A DNA stretch of 28,740 nucleotides from Seminavis robusta (lineage: Eukaryota > Bacillariophyta > Bacillariophyceae > Naviculales > Naviculaceae): NCBI GenBank assembly GCA_903772945.1, contig CAICTM010001460.1:1-28740 (forward strand), written 5' to 3'. Shown here one piece after another: positions 1-10,049 of the stretch; positions within the stretch are counted from its first letter, which is position 1; each line of letters begins with the position of its first letter. The notes below the pieces were generated by a model that was given only the letters and a program-made list of their open reading frames with translations, was not told the origin of the DNA and did not search any database. Made by a program: the position numbers and the translations under genes.

Positions 1-121
1 CGCCGTTTCCTACGTACATAAGCCACAAACACCAACATACAGTACGAACGATGCCGACAATCGGCACTCTCTTCATTACAAAGAAAGCACTGTTTAGCAA
101 GCAAGGTAGCTAGCTATCTAT

Positions 122-703
122 CTAGATGGCATTGCTGCCGGCATCACTATCATCATCATCAAGGGCTCCAACATTGTCTTCCTCATTGTCTCCATCGAGT
201 GCATCGAAGGGAATGCACTCCAAATCAGCCAAATCCTTGGTTCCATCCTCCACCATTTTAGCCAAATCTTGAGCTGTTTCCTCTGGGCTTACCTCATCCT
301 CAATTTCAGCTTCTGGGATGCTAGCTGCCTGGCTAGAAGCACTAGCACCTGGAATAGAAGCTGCAATTGGAATGCTGGCAGCCAGCTCTGATAGTAGCTT
401 CCCAGTCAACCTATCGAAAAGCAACCCAGCCTTGGAATCGCCTGTCTTGCCGCACCTTTTGGATTTGGTCGAAACATGCCCCTTCTTACCGCAGAACGGG
501 CAAAACTTGCCTTTACTAGTTGTCGTCTTTGTCGTTTTCCTCTTCTTTGCAGGCCGTTTTGCGGCATTCTCGGCATCGATCGGTGCCGCCTCAGCAGGAA
601 GCTGCTCTTGCGGAAGATCCAAGTTCATGCCCGGGCGGTAGCATTTGTGTCGTTTCGCCCATGCCTTCTTCGTGGCAATCGTTTCAAGAATGGTATAAAG
701 TGA
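122..703 (-). pseudogene. 5'-truncated Mutator-type transposase (C-terminal piece)
   Basis: This frame encodes only the zinc-knuckle and acidic tail that also ends the large transposase at 2211-4753. The knuckle reads C-P-F-C-G-K-K-G-H followed by a C seven residues after the H (CX2CX4HX7C); the larger protein has CX2CX4HX8C. Both are preceded by a Lys/Arg-rich stretch and a P-G-M-N motif, and both are followed by a Gln/Ala-rich segment and a Glu/Asp-rich end. The stop is followed in both copies by a run of short GTAGCTAG-like repeats. Homology continues upstream of the Met at 628 to about 700 and then ends, so the zinc ribbon and all catalytic residues are missing. It can only be a relic of a second, internally deleted element in the same orientation. 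Confidence 0.8.
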
Positions 704-992
704 GGGCTAAAACTGCATATACATAGCCGTTGTTTTCTTTGCAACGAGAATTTTGTCTTTCAAATTTCACCTCACATTTTTGGTAGTGCATCGCGACTGG
801 ATTGCTCGAACCCATACTAAAATAGTACAGAGAACACGTTTCAGCCAAGTTCCACCGGTTCTTTCAAAAGAAACACTCTGTGTATTCCTGAAAGCTGGAT
901 TCCGTTGGCTGTTGGCAGAACAACAAAAATCGATTCAAAGCAACTAACAGCAATCGCAGTGTTAGAGAGCTCATTCTCTGGATGTGCGCTGA

Positions 993-1073
993 TGCTATGC
1001 CCCTGCAACCATACATTTATCTCCTTCTAATAGTGTAAGGAAGAGAGTAGTAGGTGGTTGCAGGGGCATAGCA
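993..1073. repeat. 19-bp perfect hairpin inside left palindrome arm
   Basis: TGCTATGCCCCTGCAACCA (993-1011) is exactly complementary to 1055-1073, leaving a 43-nt loop. The equivalent place in the right arm also forms a hairpin with a partly different sequence. Confidence 0.9.
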
Positions 1074-1396
1074 CCAGCGGGTATCGAGATCTAAGGGCTT
1101 CATTCAGCCGAATTGATCGCGACCGAAAGCTTCCTTTCAGCGAAGAATGCTCTCAGGTGGAGTGGAACACGACACTTCTACCGAGTACCGACCTCTTGAT
1201 ACTACTATAACAGACACATGCTGTACTGCTAAAGGTGTGCAGGGGGTATTATCTATGGATTACAGCTCCCCTTTAGTAGCAGCTGTCGATTCTTTTGTTG
1301 TTGTTGTTCTCTCGCGATTCTATCGCGATAATTGCTTTTTCACGCACCAATATTCTTCACAGCTTATGGCTAGCTTACATCCTGGGTTCGACCACA

Positions 1397-1428
1397 TTAA
1401 GGTGTCAGGCCACGCGTAGTAAGCCAGC
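1397..1428 (+). repeat. Terminal inverted repeat, left (TTAA-GGTGTC)
   Basis: The 32 bp starting TTAAGGTGTCAGGCCACG recur on the opposite strand at 5104-5135 with two mismatches. The pair brackets the large transposase gene, as transposon ends would. The first four bases are the palindrome centre. Confidence 0.7.
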
Positions 1429-1724
1429 CTTAAGCTGTGAACAATATTGGTGCGTGGAAATGATCGCGATAGAATCGCGATAGAACAACAACAACAAAAG
1501 AATCGACAGCTGCTGCTAAAGGCGTGCCGTAATCCATGATGTGCCCAAGTAGAAGACATTTACTAGCTAGTACAAGATGTCTGTCTAATGGTAGTGTCAA
1601 GGTGTAAGCCCCGCTCTTTGGCCGATGTTTGATCGCCCTGTTATACTTTTGGCTCGCTGCAGAACAGCGATCGATTCTTCGATTTTGTCTGCTTCCGACC
1701 GATAAATCTCAATGCCTGCTTGGA

Positions 1725-1801
1725 GTATGGCCCTGCAAGCACACACTACTGTCTTCCTTACACTATTAGCAGCAGCTAAATATATGGTTGTAGGGCCATA
1801 C
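1725..1801. repeat. 14-bp hairpin inside right palindrome arm
   Basis: GTATGGCCCTGCAA (1725-1738) pairs with TTGTAGGGCCATAC (1788-1801) with one mismatch. It is the mirror partner of the hairpin at 993-1073, so the stem has been kept while its sequence changed. Confidence 0.8.
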
Positions 1802-2210
1802 ATGCAGCAGGCATCGAGAGAATGAGGCCTCTAACACACTCGACGAGAGTTTCGGTCTGATAGATGTTTATTTGTTCCTCCGACTGCAGAGGGAATCTCG
1901 CTTTTCCACTCAGACAAAATTCAAATCTTTTGAAATTGCTTTGAATCCGGTGAGTGGGTCCAATCCGTGTTCTTGTACTGTTTCACTATAGACATGAATT
2001 CGGCGAGCCAGAACGGCTGGCCAAAATGTGAGACCACAATTTGAATATTCTCGTCCCTGTCAGTTGGTTTTGCACAGAAAACCATAAGTGCGAAACATAT
2101 CTGTGTATGGAAGGCCAAAATCGTCGCATGTACCTGTTCGAGGCAAAATCGTACATGTATCATAAACCGGCATTACATCGTTACGTGGTACTTGAGAAGA
2201 AGCTAGGTAG

Positions 2211-4753
2211 CTAGGTAGCTAGGTTGATTGCATTGGGGATATCTTCCTCATCCTCACTGCTGTCAAGATCTTCCTCATCAGATGTGTCATCTAACTGTGC
2301 AAGATGCTCTGTGCCAGGCACAATAGTGTTCAATGGCATCTCCTCCAAGGTACTCAAATCATAGCCTGCATTCTCAACCAAAGCTAGCACATCTTGAGCC
2401 ACTGTATCTTCCTCCTCTTGTATCTGGTTGATTGTAGGCAAAGAAGCAGCAGCACTGGTTGGCCCTTGAGGAGATGCCTCAGCCACCAAGTCAGCTAGCA
2501 ACCTGCCAGTTTCCTTGCAGAAGATTGGTGGAGCTTCAGCGTCACTCTTGCCAGCATACAAACAAGACTTCTTGGCCCGTTTGCTGACATGACCCGCCCT
2601 GCCACAGAAAGGACAATACTGCTTTGCTTTCTTTGCTTTCTTGCGAACTGGAGGCATCGTCCTGAGATCCTCCATTGTGACGTCCTCCGTATTCATTCCA
2701 GGATGGTAAACGCCCGTCCCTTTTGCAAACTTGGTCTTATGATCAATCGTTGCGGTGGCTAGTTTTTCGGTTTTCCTCTTCTTGCGCCGAATCTTGTACT
2801 CATTCGTTTTATTCTTTACTTGTTGCTTTTCCCGATTCCGCTGCACAATCCCCAAGTAGTGAGAGATACCGTCAGTCATATCGATACCCAGCTTGAACAA
2901 TAGACGTCGGTAGAATTGTTCGTAGCCAATGGAATGGATACAGACCGCCATTCCAAGGCGATTTTCAAGGGAGCGGGTGCTGGCAAAGACCTTATTCTTT
3001 GGAGCGAACCACATTGCAAGGCTATTGAACGATTCATTGGCATTGGTATCCTGGCCGTGTGCCAATTCCTTTAACCGTTCCAATGTGATGTATTTGGCAA
3101 CGATGGTGTCCAGTAATTTGTAGAGCTCCGCGTCTTCCTTCTGCGTTCGGTAGACCTTTTTGCTTTTCTTTTGCTCCTCGTCGGTGTCTTTTGACCGGAG
3201 GCACCAAGGCCCACAGTTCGTATGAGTGTCAAAGTGGTGATCCAAGACGGCCTTGCCACGGCTTTCGTATTGACCTTCCTCAATCTGTTGGAGTGTACGA
3301 ATAAAGTAGGCAAAGTTCTTGCCAATACGGGTAGAATCCATTCGGCCCATCCCCTTCTTTTTCTCGACAGTAGAGAGATCTAAACGAATAAGCTCCCCCG
3401 TCAATTGTTTGCGGCGGTGGTTGGGATCAGCCACAAACTTGGGTTCCGGTATATCGCTCGGTAACTTCCCTTTGTCGGGGCGTTCCTGGAGCTCACCTTT
3501 GTTCTTCCCCTTCGTAATCTTCACCTGAGGGAGGACATCAGTTTTGTAGTTGATTTTGTAGTTAGCGTTGCTCCACTGCAAGTCAGCTCTGATGGAGGAA
3601 TCGTTGTCGCAGCACAAACGACGCATGATCACTTTCGACTCCCGGAAAAATCCCACGACCAGTTCCAAGGCCAAAGCCGCTTCCATTGAGCCTGATGAAT
3701 CCTTTGGATCGTGGTTACGGGTGCAGTAATATTCTGCTACCGGCGGACGGTTGTCAACCTCGGTATCAGCATGTTTCTTCGCCCAAGCTTTGCATTGGCC
3801 GCAAACTTTGCTCTTGATGCCAAACGATATGATCTTTCTCGTAATGGCACCGACAATACAACCGTGACCAGAAACAGAGTTCCGCAAATGACCAGATCCT
3901 TTCTGTTGCCATGCCATATCATATCCTCCGTCAACAAACGGCATTTTTTCCTGGAGTAAGGTGCCGTTGGGATCGTTCAACACGGCCATCCAATCAAGAA
4001 AATCTTGCTCGTTAGGCGTCGATTTGCGCACCTCCTCTATTAGATTCTCACGGACGACTTCATCCTTCAATTCAAGAATCGCAGGCGCAATTCGTTCCTC
4101 TATCATGCGGAATGAACGGGATTTCATCGTAGTGTCATTCGGCAAGCCCAAAAGACCGAGGATTTTGGCGGCTTCGGTTCCACCGTTGCCATTCGCAATG
4201 TTGGCCAAAGTAAACAATACATTGATTGCATGGTCCGTGCTTCTTTCGACCTTGTCGTTGCCACCGTGCATTGTCGTTTGGGTTGGCTTATTGCTTGTGT
4301 AGACGTAGTTGCAATTTTCATTGGTACATTCCAGTTTGAACGATGAGGCAATACAGCAATTGTGGATTAGGAATGTGAGGGTGCCATCACAGCCTTCTCT
4401 AGGGCAAGGCATCTGCCTGAAACAATGGTTCAATTGTTCTGTTTCCAGAATGACTCTTTGGTGGGGCTTTGTGTTGAAAGTGGGCCCAGTTTGTTCATCA
4501 TTTTCCTCCTCAGTGGTGGCTTCTTCCAGGGCTGTTGGCTCCTCGATAAACTCTGGTGCTGTTGGATCGTCCTCCTCTCCATACTCATGCCTCGTGTAAT
4601 TGGTCTTCCTTGGCCATTATTCCTTGTCCGCGAAGTTACAGCATCATAGCCACTGCCAGCAATCCTCCAGTCACCATCTCTGGAAGCTAGCTTGGAGGAT
4701 TCAATAGAGGGATTAGCTTTCCATGGTGTGACCACACGACGGGTGGGCGACAT
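2211..4753 (-). pseudogene. Mutator-type DNA transposase, near complete, one frameshift
   Basis: This is a DDE transposase of the Mutator-like type found in protists and invertebrates, which cuts and moves its own element in the nucleus. The main frame runs from the stop at 4618-4620 to 2211; no ATG opens it, and numbering here starts at the TTG codon at 4433. An N-terminal zinc ribbon lies at residues 10-41 (C-P-R-E-G-C ... C-T-N-E-N-C). The catalytic core shows G-Y-D-M-A-W-Q (Asp172), C-C-D-N-D-S-S (Asp276 or 278) and T-N-A-N-E-S-F-N (Glu467), with a C-x2-C plus H/C cluster between the first two. The tail has a CX2CX4HX8C knuckle and an acidic end. A likely ATG start at 4753 opens another frame that agrees with protein-like sequence down to about 4620, so either a frameshift or a very short intron near 4620 separates them. 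Otherwise the frame is intact, which makes it the best-preserved gene here. Confidence 0.85.
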
Positions 4754-5103
4754 GGTTTCTTACGTTGTATGTGGCCAAGCACGTACAAAGTGTCGAGAGG
4801 TGCACGATGTTATTGGCAATCTGAGCAATAAAAAGGCTCGGGGACAGAATTCGCAAATTTGGCGCTAACACGATAGATCGACCGGCTTGCCATGTCGGAA
4901 AGACTTAGAGCGGAAGCAAGGATAGGTGCGCAATCGATATTACAAAGCTCGAATTTGGCTCGAACTGGGTGCAGGCCAAATTCCAACAATTGCGAACTCT
5001 ATCCGGTGAGAGTACCATCCATCGAAATTCCAAATTCTGTACAAATGCGAAAGATACGCTAAGAAACAATTGAATTCGAGACTACTTTATATGCCAAACT
5101 GGC
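4754..5103. other. Non-coding 5' region of the Mutator element
   Basis: This 350-bp stretch lies between the proposed ATG of the transposase (4753) and the right terminal inverted repeat. It has no convincing reading frame and presumably holds the promoter and leader. It does not resemble the 700-bp palindrome arms, so only the outer 32 bp of the element ends are shared. Confidence 0.5.
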
Positions 5104-5135
5104 GCTGGCTTACTACACGTGGCCCGACACCTTAA
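5104..5135 (-). repeat. Terminal inverted repeat, right (TTAA-GGTGTC)
   Basis: Read on the minus strand it starts TTAAGGTGTCGGGCCACG and matches 30 of 32 bases of the left repeat at 1397-1428. With that repeat it delimits a 3.74-kb unit containing the transposase. No 9-11 bp target duplication of the usual Mutator kind was found beside it; the TTAA at both ends could itself be the target. Confidence 0.7.
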
Positions 5136-5414
5136 ACGTCCAAACACCCATTTCGAACCGATGTGTCAATCATGTGGCTTATATTTAGGGTTTAGGTTTG
5201 GCAATTGCTTAGGTTTGGCAATTGTGAAGTCAACGTGTTATATGTGAGCTTGTAAAAGTTTGTGTGGTAGCATGTGTTCAGTGCAGGGTTAGACACTTGT
5301 CGGGAATAACGGGTTAGTGAACTTGTAGAATTCGGATTGCCATAAAGCAGTTGTAACGTATCGATGACGTGAGAAATACCGAGTAATAAATCTTCTTATT
5401 TGAACCTGGAAGAG
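5136..5414. other. Spacer without genes
   Basis: Nothing codes here. A short direct repeat, TTTGGCAATTG, occurs twice at about 5190-5225. The stretch is where a 3' LTR of element M would be expected, but it does not match the LTR at 27295-27698. Confidence 0.5.
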
Positions 5415-6664
5415 TCAGTTGTCAGGGTTCTCTTCCGCTGGGAGCTTGCTGTCTTCTTCTTCCCTTGGTTTCTGCTCGTCTTCCGTGTCGCTTAGGTCGG
5501 TACTGGTGAATTCCGTAATAGGATCATCTGTAAGTTCCGCAGCTTTCTTCATATCATTTGGAGCGTCAACATCCTGACTGTTCGCAGGTAACACTTTGGC
5601 CGACGTGGATCGTGGAACAGCTATAACATTGGGAGGTTGAAATTCCACGAGTCCAGTATTAAGGATTTGAAAATGGAGGCACGGAGGATTTATACGGGAA
5701 ACTACTGTAGGAGACTTACCACCATTCTCCTGCTGGTGCCTGACAAGAAGAGTTCCCACGAAGGCCTCTAAGTCCATGCCGGTCGGTAGGGTAAAACCTT
5801 CTGGAACGGCTAGTGTGGCAGCTTGAAGACGAACCGGTGGAGTAGGGGCGGGGACGGGTGTTGGTGTTCTTGCGTAGTGGCTTGTAATAATGTTGCGACA
5901 GGCACCAGTGAGGGCACGCATGCGACCGAAGTCAGATGCATCCAAGGTTGTTTCATTGAAGCCAACAGACGTAAGACGGGAAGCCGGGAGTTGACCACGA
6001 TGCCAAATAGAGTACACATGGCCCTTGTCGTCCTTGAGGAAGTCGGACACAGTGCTGTATTCGCCTTGATCGATCCAAGAATCTGTCACAAGGTAAGTCA
6101 TGATGTCGGAGTGGGTGATCAGCTCACTCCAGGTGTTGTGCACCTTGTACCACTTGTCATGTTCGTCGATAACTAGGTAGGGCTCATCGTTCTTTAGTGG
6201 GTCGTATAGGTACTCCATGTAGGCCGGTTTGAAGGTTTCATTGAACCACTCCAGGGCCATTTGGGGAGTTGGAACCTGGGTCAACAAACGTTCACCAACT
6301 TGAACACCCACTCGATCATTCGCTTGTCAGAGAGGGCATCAATAAAGGCTTGCATGGCCTTAGCTATTTTACCGCCTACGACATGCTCTTTGCGTCGGTT
6401 GTACATAGCCCCAGTAGTAGCCTTCTTCTCAACAAAGCCTGTCAACTTGAGGAACATTCCGGGGAAGGGGGACTCATTGTCTTCCTTGAGGCTCTTGGGA
6501 ATCACAGCATGGAACTCACAGAAATTGAAAGGGCCTCTTGGTTTGTTGCCGCCTTTCTTCTGCTTACTGTTGATACCTGCCGAAGTAGGTGTACGATTGC
6601 GGTGACGGCCAACACACTCTTGTCGTGGTTCCCTAATGGATCCACGGAAAGATTTAAAACTAAA
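5415..6664 (-). pseudogene. Unrecognised reading frame following copia RNase H
   Basis: I do not recognise this product. It begins directly after the TAG that ends RNase H and continues in the same frame from 6664 to about 6290, then shifts frame once and runs to the stop at 5415, about 415 codons in all. Its first part is basic (K-Q-K-K-G-G-N-K-P-R-G), the middle is globular-looking and rich in aromatic residues (M-A-L-E-W-F-N-E-T-F-K-P, then D-K-W-Y-K-V-H-N-T-W), followed by a Pro/Thr hinge (T-P-T-P-V-P-A-P-T-P-P) and a strongly acidic end. No zinc finger, signal peptide or membrane segment is visible. It may be an extra 3' ORF of element M, a Gag from another element, or captured host sequence; the single frameshift argues that it was coding until recently. 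Confidence 0.55.
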
Positions 6665-7703
6665 CTAAATAGGTGGATGCCCCATAATAAAGGCGTGATG
6701 TGCATGGAATAGGGCACCTTGGAGGGGCTTCGTGAGAAAGTCCCCGCGCATGTCCTGTGTCGGACAATACACCACTCGTACATTTCCCTGCTTCACTTGT
6801 TGGTCGTGAATAAAGAAGATACCCACATTAAGAGCACGAGTACGCTTACCGGCGCTGCTCTTACCATTCTCAACGAGAATGATATGTAGCACTCTTGTTG
6901 TCTTGATAGAGGATGTTCTCCTGAACATCAACACCTTGGGCCTCCAAAAACAACTTGGTCCACAATAAAGGGCTCATAACATCGTCAGCTCCAATGAGTT
7001 CGGCGTCGGTACTGCTCGGGCGTTGAGTTTCTGCTTGCTAGAGACAGCAATTGGGGCACCGCAGCCGAAACTGAGCCCTCCTCTAGTGTGGGAACGATAT
7101 TCTGGATGCACAGCACAGCTGGCATCTACCCACCAGCGAAAAATGCGAACGTCGTCAGCATGAGGATGAGCTTGTCATTCAAAGTCTGTTGAATAACTTG
7201 AGGCTTGGAGAAGTTTGCCCCAATCGTTCTGGTTCGGCTGCTTCACTCGAGTACAAGGACGGTAGTCAGGGTTTGCATATCTGGACGTGCACGTTTACAG
7301 GCAAAGAGTAGCTTGGCTGTGTTCGTGCGGAAGGTATCCTTCGTCTCAAGATCCAGATTGTCACCTCACCCACAGAAAACAAATGCTGGGGCTGCACTCG
7401 GAACAGAACGACATGTCAAAGTTTACAGGGAACTCTCGAGCACCTTGGTCAATAGTCAATCATTCAATCTTGACTTTGCCCGGTCAGAAAATCAATCGTC
7501 ATCCCTAGATGTCATGCTTGGGTCCTCTGGTTGCTTTGACGCACCGTAGGTATGGTACCATACTTCTTGTTGCACCAGGCCAGGAAGTCGTCATTCACCT
7601 TGGCCATCATATGACTTGCCATGAGATCGTATATGGAAACGGATAGTCTGTTGCTTGCCATTGCCATCCTGTTGCAACACAAGGATTAAGGGGTTGAATT
7701 CAA
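6665..7703 (-). pseudogene. Copia pol, end of RT plus RNase H (element M)
   Basis: This is the 3' part of a Ty1/copia polyprotein, which copies element RNA into DNA. At its upstream end the RT remnant reads F-H-I then D-L-M-A-S-H, the place of the usual V-D-D-L-x-x-S-H motif, with a one-base shift. The RNase H end reads R-V-V-Y-C-P-T-Q-D-M-R-G-D-F with the closing T-K-P-L-Q-G and F-I-M-G-H-P-P. The last 89 codons (6665-6934) are open; upstream sections are broken by several frameshifts. It is clearly related to, but diverged from, the RNase H at 27755-28740. It continues the RT that stops at 10483, the two being separated by an insertion. Confidence 0.8.
7689..7703 (+). repeat. 15-bp target duplication, left copy
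   Basis: AGGGGTTGAATTCAA is identical to 10483-10497 and differs on both outer sides. Both copies fall at the same codons of copia RT (the E-F-N-P position), so the pair marks an insertion into the RT. Confidence 0.85.
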
Positions 7704-8879
7704 GGGTGTAAAATACTCGTTAGTTTAACAAACTATGGCCACGGAGTGCTTTTATGACGCGGGCAAGTGGTGGGGAAACCCCACCTAGCTGAGTCGTCAT
7801 CTACTTATTTGCCCAATCAACATGACCTCATCCACTGGCCCAACGTGGAGCCAGCACCAAGTAGACAGATGCCCTGGGTAGGGGGTGAGCACATTGATAG
7901 GGAAACTGCAGCGCAAAACCTGGGTTACAGGGGCTTACACAGGATTTTTGTCGGTATTGAAACCATTATCACCATAGGGACGTGAGGACCAGTTAGATTT
8001 CCAGACCAAAGAGTGCTCCCAGTAAGTGTGTCTGGGTGATCAGGTCCAAGCTGTGGCAAGGCTTGGCATGCAAGGCAAGATGCCAGCAGAGCCCGTAGGA
8101 GGTGGTACTCCTCAGGCTGGACCAGAGCAGGTGTAACCCATCCAATGCACAAAAATTGTTGATAGAGGCCAACAAGCAGGCAGAAGATGGGGTCAAATGA
8201 CACACTGGCAGTGTGTGGTTCCCAGGAGGGAGGCACAGTGGCTGCTGGAGTGTTGTGGGCTGTTCGAGGGTTGTTGAGTCAAGAAGGAGGATAAGGGCAC
8301 TGGAAGTGGGCTGGTCCAGGGGCAGGAGGGGAGACCTGTTGGTGTTGGAGTGTTGTTGTAGGGTTGGGATGTAGCATGGTTGATGGTGTGTTGTAGGATA
8401 GAGGCGTGGCCTCTGTTCAAGGGTGAGAACAAAGGCATCCTCCCTGATAGGGTAGGGTGTGATCGGAAGGGTGTGATCCTCAAGATGGTGCATCTCTAGG
8501 AGCTGTTGGCTGATCACTGTGGGAGTGGTGTTGTGTAGTCTGCGGAGGATGGTGATGTGGTTGGTTGGGTGAAGTGGGGAGTGGGGGAATGGGAGGACCT
8601 TGGTTTGAGGAAGTAGGGGTAGACATGGGGAAGCATGGTGGGGGTAGTGGGTTGTGGGAGAGTTGTGTATCCTGAGTATGACTGTAGTGTCGTTGCTTCA
8701 ACGCAAGCAATGAGGTTGCTTGTGAGGTGGCGAGATGTTGATGTAGAAGGGTGTTTCAAGGGCAATGCACTGAGGCACTGGTAATCAAGGTTTATATCAA
8801 GTTGTTGGGTTGTTGTTGCCACTGGATCAAAGGCTGTGGCCAAGTCTGGTGCAGGTATACCACTACCTGCAGGAGAAGA

Positions 8880-8893
8880 TGGTATCAGAGCCA
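8880..8893 (+). other. Primer-binding-site-like 14-mer for initiator tRNA-Met
   Basis: TGGTATCAGAGCCA is the standard primer-binding site complementary to the 3' end of initiator tRNA-Met used by many LTR retrotransposons. No LTR ending in CA lies directly before it; the nearest CA is eight bases upstream. Confidence 0.5.
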
Positions 8894-9678
8894 AAGGCTG
8901 TTAGGGATTCTTTCAGGGAAAACTGGAGAAGTCACGCTTTAGCCAGTAGAGGCAGGTGTGGGGGATCAAGGGGTTGTTTGGTTGATGGGGCTGTGTTACT
9001 GGATGACCTGTGTTGTCTCAAAGGCTGGTACTCAATCTGTTGTAGGGTCAATCATGCAACAGAGAGTCAAGCCAAGATTTGGAGAGGGTACTCGATTCAG
9101 GTGGAACTGGGAAAGTCACTGGAGAGTCACTAACAATCAATGAGAGAGATATAGTCAGTTATGTATTAATAACTATGCCACACCACGCTGCAGTTCTTCT
9201 GGGGCTCAATCCTTTGAGTCCACACTCAGTAGAGAGGCAGTAGGGCAGAGAGGTGGCTGTTTCAATGAAGGTGTTGCACAATCTGTTAAACCAGAGGGCA
9301 ACTTTTGTAGTTGGTTCTTGTGGGGGTGAGATCCTTTGGAGAGGAGTGGTATCTCAGGGAGGGGCTTGAAACTACAAACAGCAAGCCTGGAGATACAAGA
9401 ACTCAAGTCCTTACAGACTCTGTGTTGTTTGTTGTTCCTCTTGGAGAGGAGTTAGATTCAATGGAGGGGTGGTAACAGTAGCAGGTGTTGATCAGTCAAT
9501 CAGTCGTATAGGATAGGATTGGATCAGTAGTATCAGTTCCAACAAGGACGTCGGGAGAAACCACTAGTGGCCGGTGAGAAAGTAAGAATACAGGTGTAAT
9601 TCTCTTCTCGGTGGTCACTGCAGGTATCTCGTGAAGTCCTGCTTGATAGTAGGAGGCTGTCGTTCGATCCGTACGGAG

Positions 9679-9758
9679 GAAGAGGTACGTTCGCGGGAAG
9701 AGGTACGTTCGCGGGAAGAGGTACGTTCGCGGGAAGAGGTTCGCGGGAAGAGGTACGT
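9679..9758 (+). repeat. 18-bp tandem repeat
   Basis: GAAGAGGTACGTTCGCGG occurs three times exactly (9679-9732), then once with a 4-bp deletion, then partially. Because 18 is a multiple of three, the minus strand would encode a V-P-L-P-A-N repeat in a short open frame (9533-9832), but no gene can be recognised. Confidence 0.9.
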
Positions 9759-10007
9759 GTCAATTCACGGGAGTCTTGGATCGATTCGGAAGGTCGATTC
9801 GATTCAGAGGATTCGATTCGAATCAACGTCACCGGGTGCCTTAGGGGTAAGGTTAGCCGAGCCTGTTGTTGGTGAGGAAAAGATCGATCGTTCGAAAAAG
9901 AGGATCGACAATGGGATTTCGTCGGCCGTCAGGAGCGGAGTGCAGAAAACAACAATGATACGTATGGGAATTGTTTTCTGTACTGTGCTGGGGAAGGCCG
10001 GAGACTT

Positions 10008-10049
10008 CTTCTTGTGTTCAATTTCTTCCTTCTTGTGTTCAATTTCTTC
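10008..10049 (+). repeat. 21-bp direct repeat
   Basis: CTTCTTGTGTTCAATTTCTTC-like sequence is repeated twice with a 21-bp period. On the minus strand it encodes a repeated Glu/Lys heptapeptide within a short frame that is not otherwise recognisable. Confidence 0.8.

Larger units (their letters stand above)
731..2082. repeat. 1.35-kb imperfect palindrome between two transposase copies
   Basis: The left arm (731-1397) and right arm (1400-2082) are reverse complements with scattered mismatches and small indels. The fold centre is the TTAA at 1397-1400. Clear paired blocks are 1270-1370 with 1428-1530 (including GTCGATTCTTTTGTTGTTG), 960-1080 with 1705-1850, 800-850 with 1950-1985, and 732-749 with 2048-2081. 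No coding frame inside is convincing. The arms may be long terminal inverted repeats of two Mutator-type elements lying head to head, or a foldback element. The gene copies on either side have the same orientation, so the palindrome is not just a simple inverted duplication of the gene. Confidence 0.85.

Noticed and set aside
4599..4640. 31-bp intron in the transposase
   Set aside because: A GT...AG pair exists that would join the two frames, but 31 bp is shorter than usual introns, so a frameshift is at least as likely.
1397..5135. piggyBac element because of TTAA ends
   Set aside because: The transposase has Mutator-type motifs, and TTAA at the left end is also the centre of a palindrome, so it could be coincidence.
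7993..8894. Pro/Ser/Thr-rich minus-strand frames as a gene
   Set aside because: They overlap in several frames, have no recognisable motif, and follow from the G/T-rich plus strand.
9679..9758. CRISPR array
   Set aside because: The 18-bp units are directly adjacent with no spacers, and the window is eukaryotic.
9533..9832. Minus-strand frame with V-P-L-P-A-N repeats as a gene
   Set aside because: The frame is short, explained by the 18-bp tandem repeat, and has no other support.
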